Source of the DNA: Clarkia xantiana subsp. parviflora
Lineage: Eukaryota; Streptophyta; Magnoliopsida; Myrtales; Onagraceae
DNA: 64,000 nt
Direction of reading: 5' to 3'
Assembly: GCA_036873135.1 (NCBI GenBank)
Contig: JAPTYO010000009.1
Coordinates: 22,713,756 to 22,777,755 of the forward strand
Part shown: positions 64,000 to 64,000 of the stretch, piece after piece
How the letters are laid out: every line of letters begins with the position of its first letter
Numbering within the stretch: the stretch's first letter is position 1
The notes under the pieces: generated by a model
Told to the model about the DNA's origin: nothing
Seen by the model: the letters and a program-made list of their open reading frames with translations, nothing else
Database searches by the model: none
Made by a program: the position numbers and the translations under genes

Positions 64000-64000
64000 C

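Overview
The window is plant nuclear DNA, most likely from a eudicot. Four pieces of host gene can be recognised: a beta-tubulin gene, a mitochondrial-type 10 kDa chaperonin (HSP10/CPN10) gene, a calcium-dependent protein kinase (CDPK) gene, and a decayed piece of a Y14/RBM8A-type RNA-binding protein gene. All have plant-style GT-AG introns. Only the CDPK reads as intact. Most of the remaining sequence is transposable elements, many of them nested and bounded by recognisable target-site duplications (TSDs).

Layout. 1-2.0 kb: an unrecognised minus-strand gene fragment and a short direct duplication. 2.0-10.3 kb: rearranged Ty1/copia copies of one family. The second copy carries a 360-bp foldback MITE (9-bp TSD) and a solo gypsy LTR (5-bp TSD CCGAC). 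10.3-11 kb: an LTR-like piece. 12.8-15.2 kb: beta-tubulin on the minus strand, with a 5-base frameshift at the start of exon 3. 15.6-18.35 kb: a Helitron. 18.75-20.37 kb: a solo gypsy LTR (TSD TAAGT) split by a MITE. 21.0-25.9 kb: a complete but decayed copia element with short LTRs (TSD TTTTA). 27.4-40.6 kb: the HSP10 gene, whose first exon is split by an 11.5-kb Tat-type Ty3/gypsy element (TSD GTCTT). 40.9-43.3 kb: a foldback MITE and a copia remnant. 44.1-50.4 kb: the CDPK, eight coding exons on the minus strand, with repeat debris in its large second intron. 52.7-53.9 kb: a hAT-like element with another hAT-like element inside it. 54.2-57.9 kb: copia LTRs in both orientations around a pol fragment. 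58.7-61.7 kb: the Y14-like remnant, whose intron holds a Mutator-like foldback element that itself holds a hAT element. 61.8-64 kb: the 5' LTR and gag of a second Tat-like element that runs off the window.

The most informative structure is the Tat-like element inside HSP10. Its LTRs differ at only about six bases plus one indel by eye, so the insertion is young. Its gag, pol and antisense ORF nevertheless carry stops and frameshifts. Between pol and the 3' LTR it has a 26-bp tandem array and a spliced gene on the opposite strand. No CRISPR array, prokaryotic operon or clearly novel enzymatic system was found. The unusual content is insertion biology and antisense coding inside retrotransposons.
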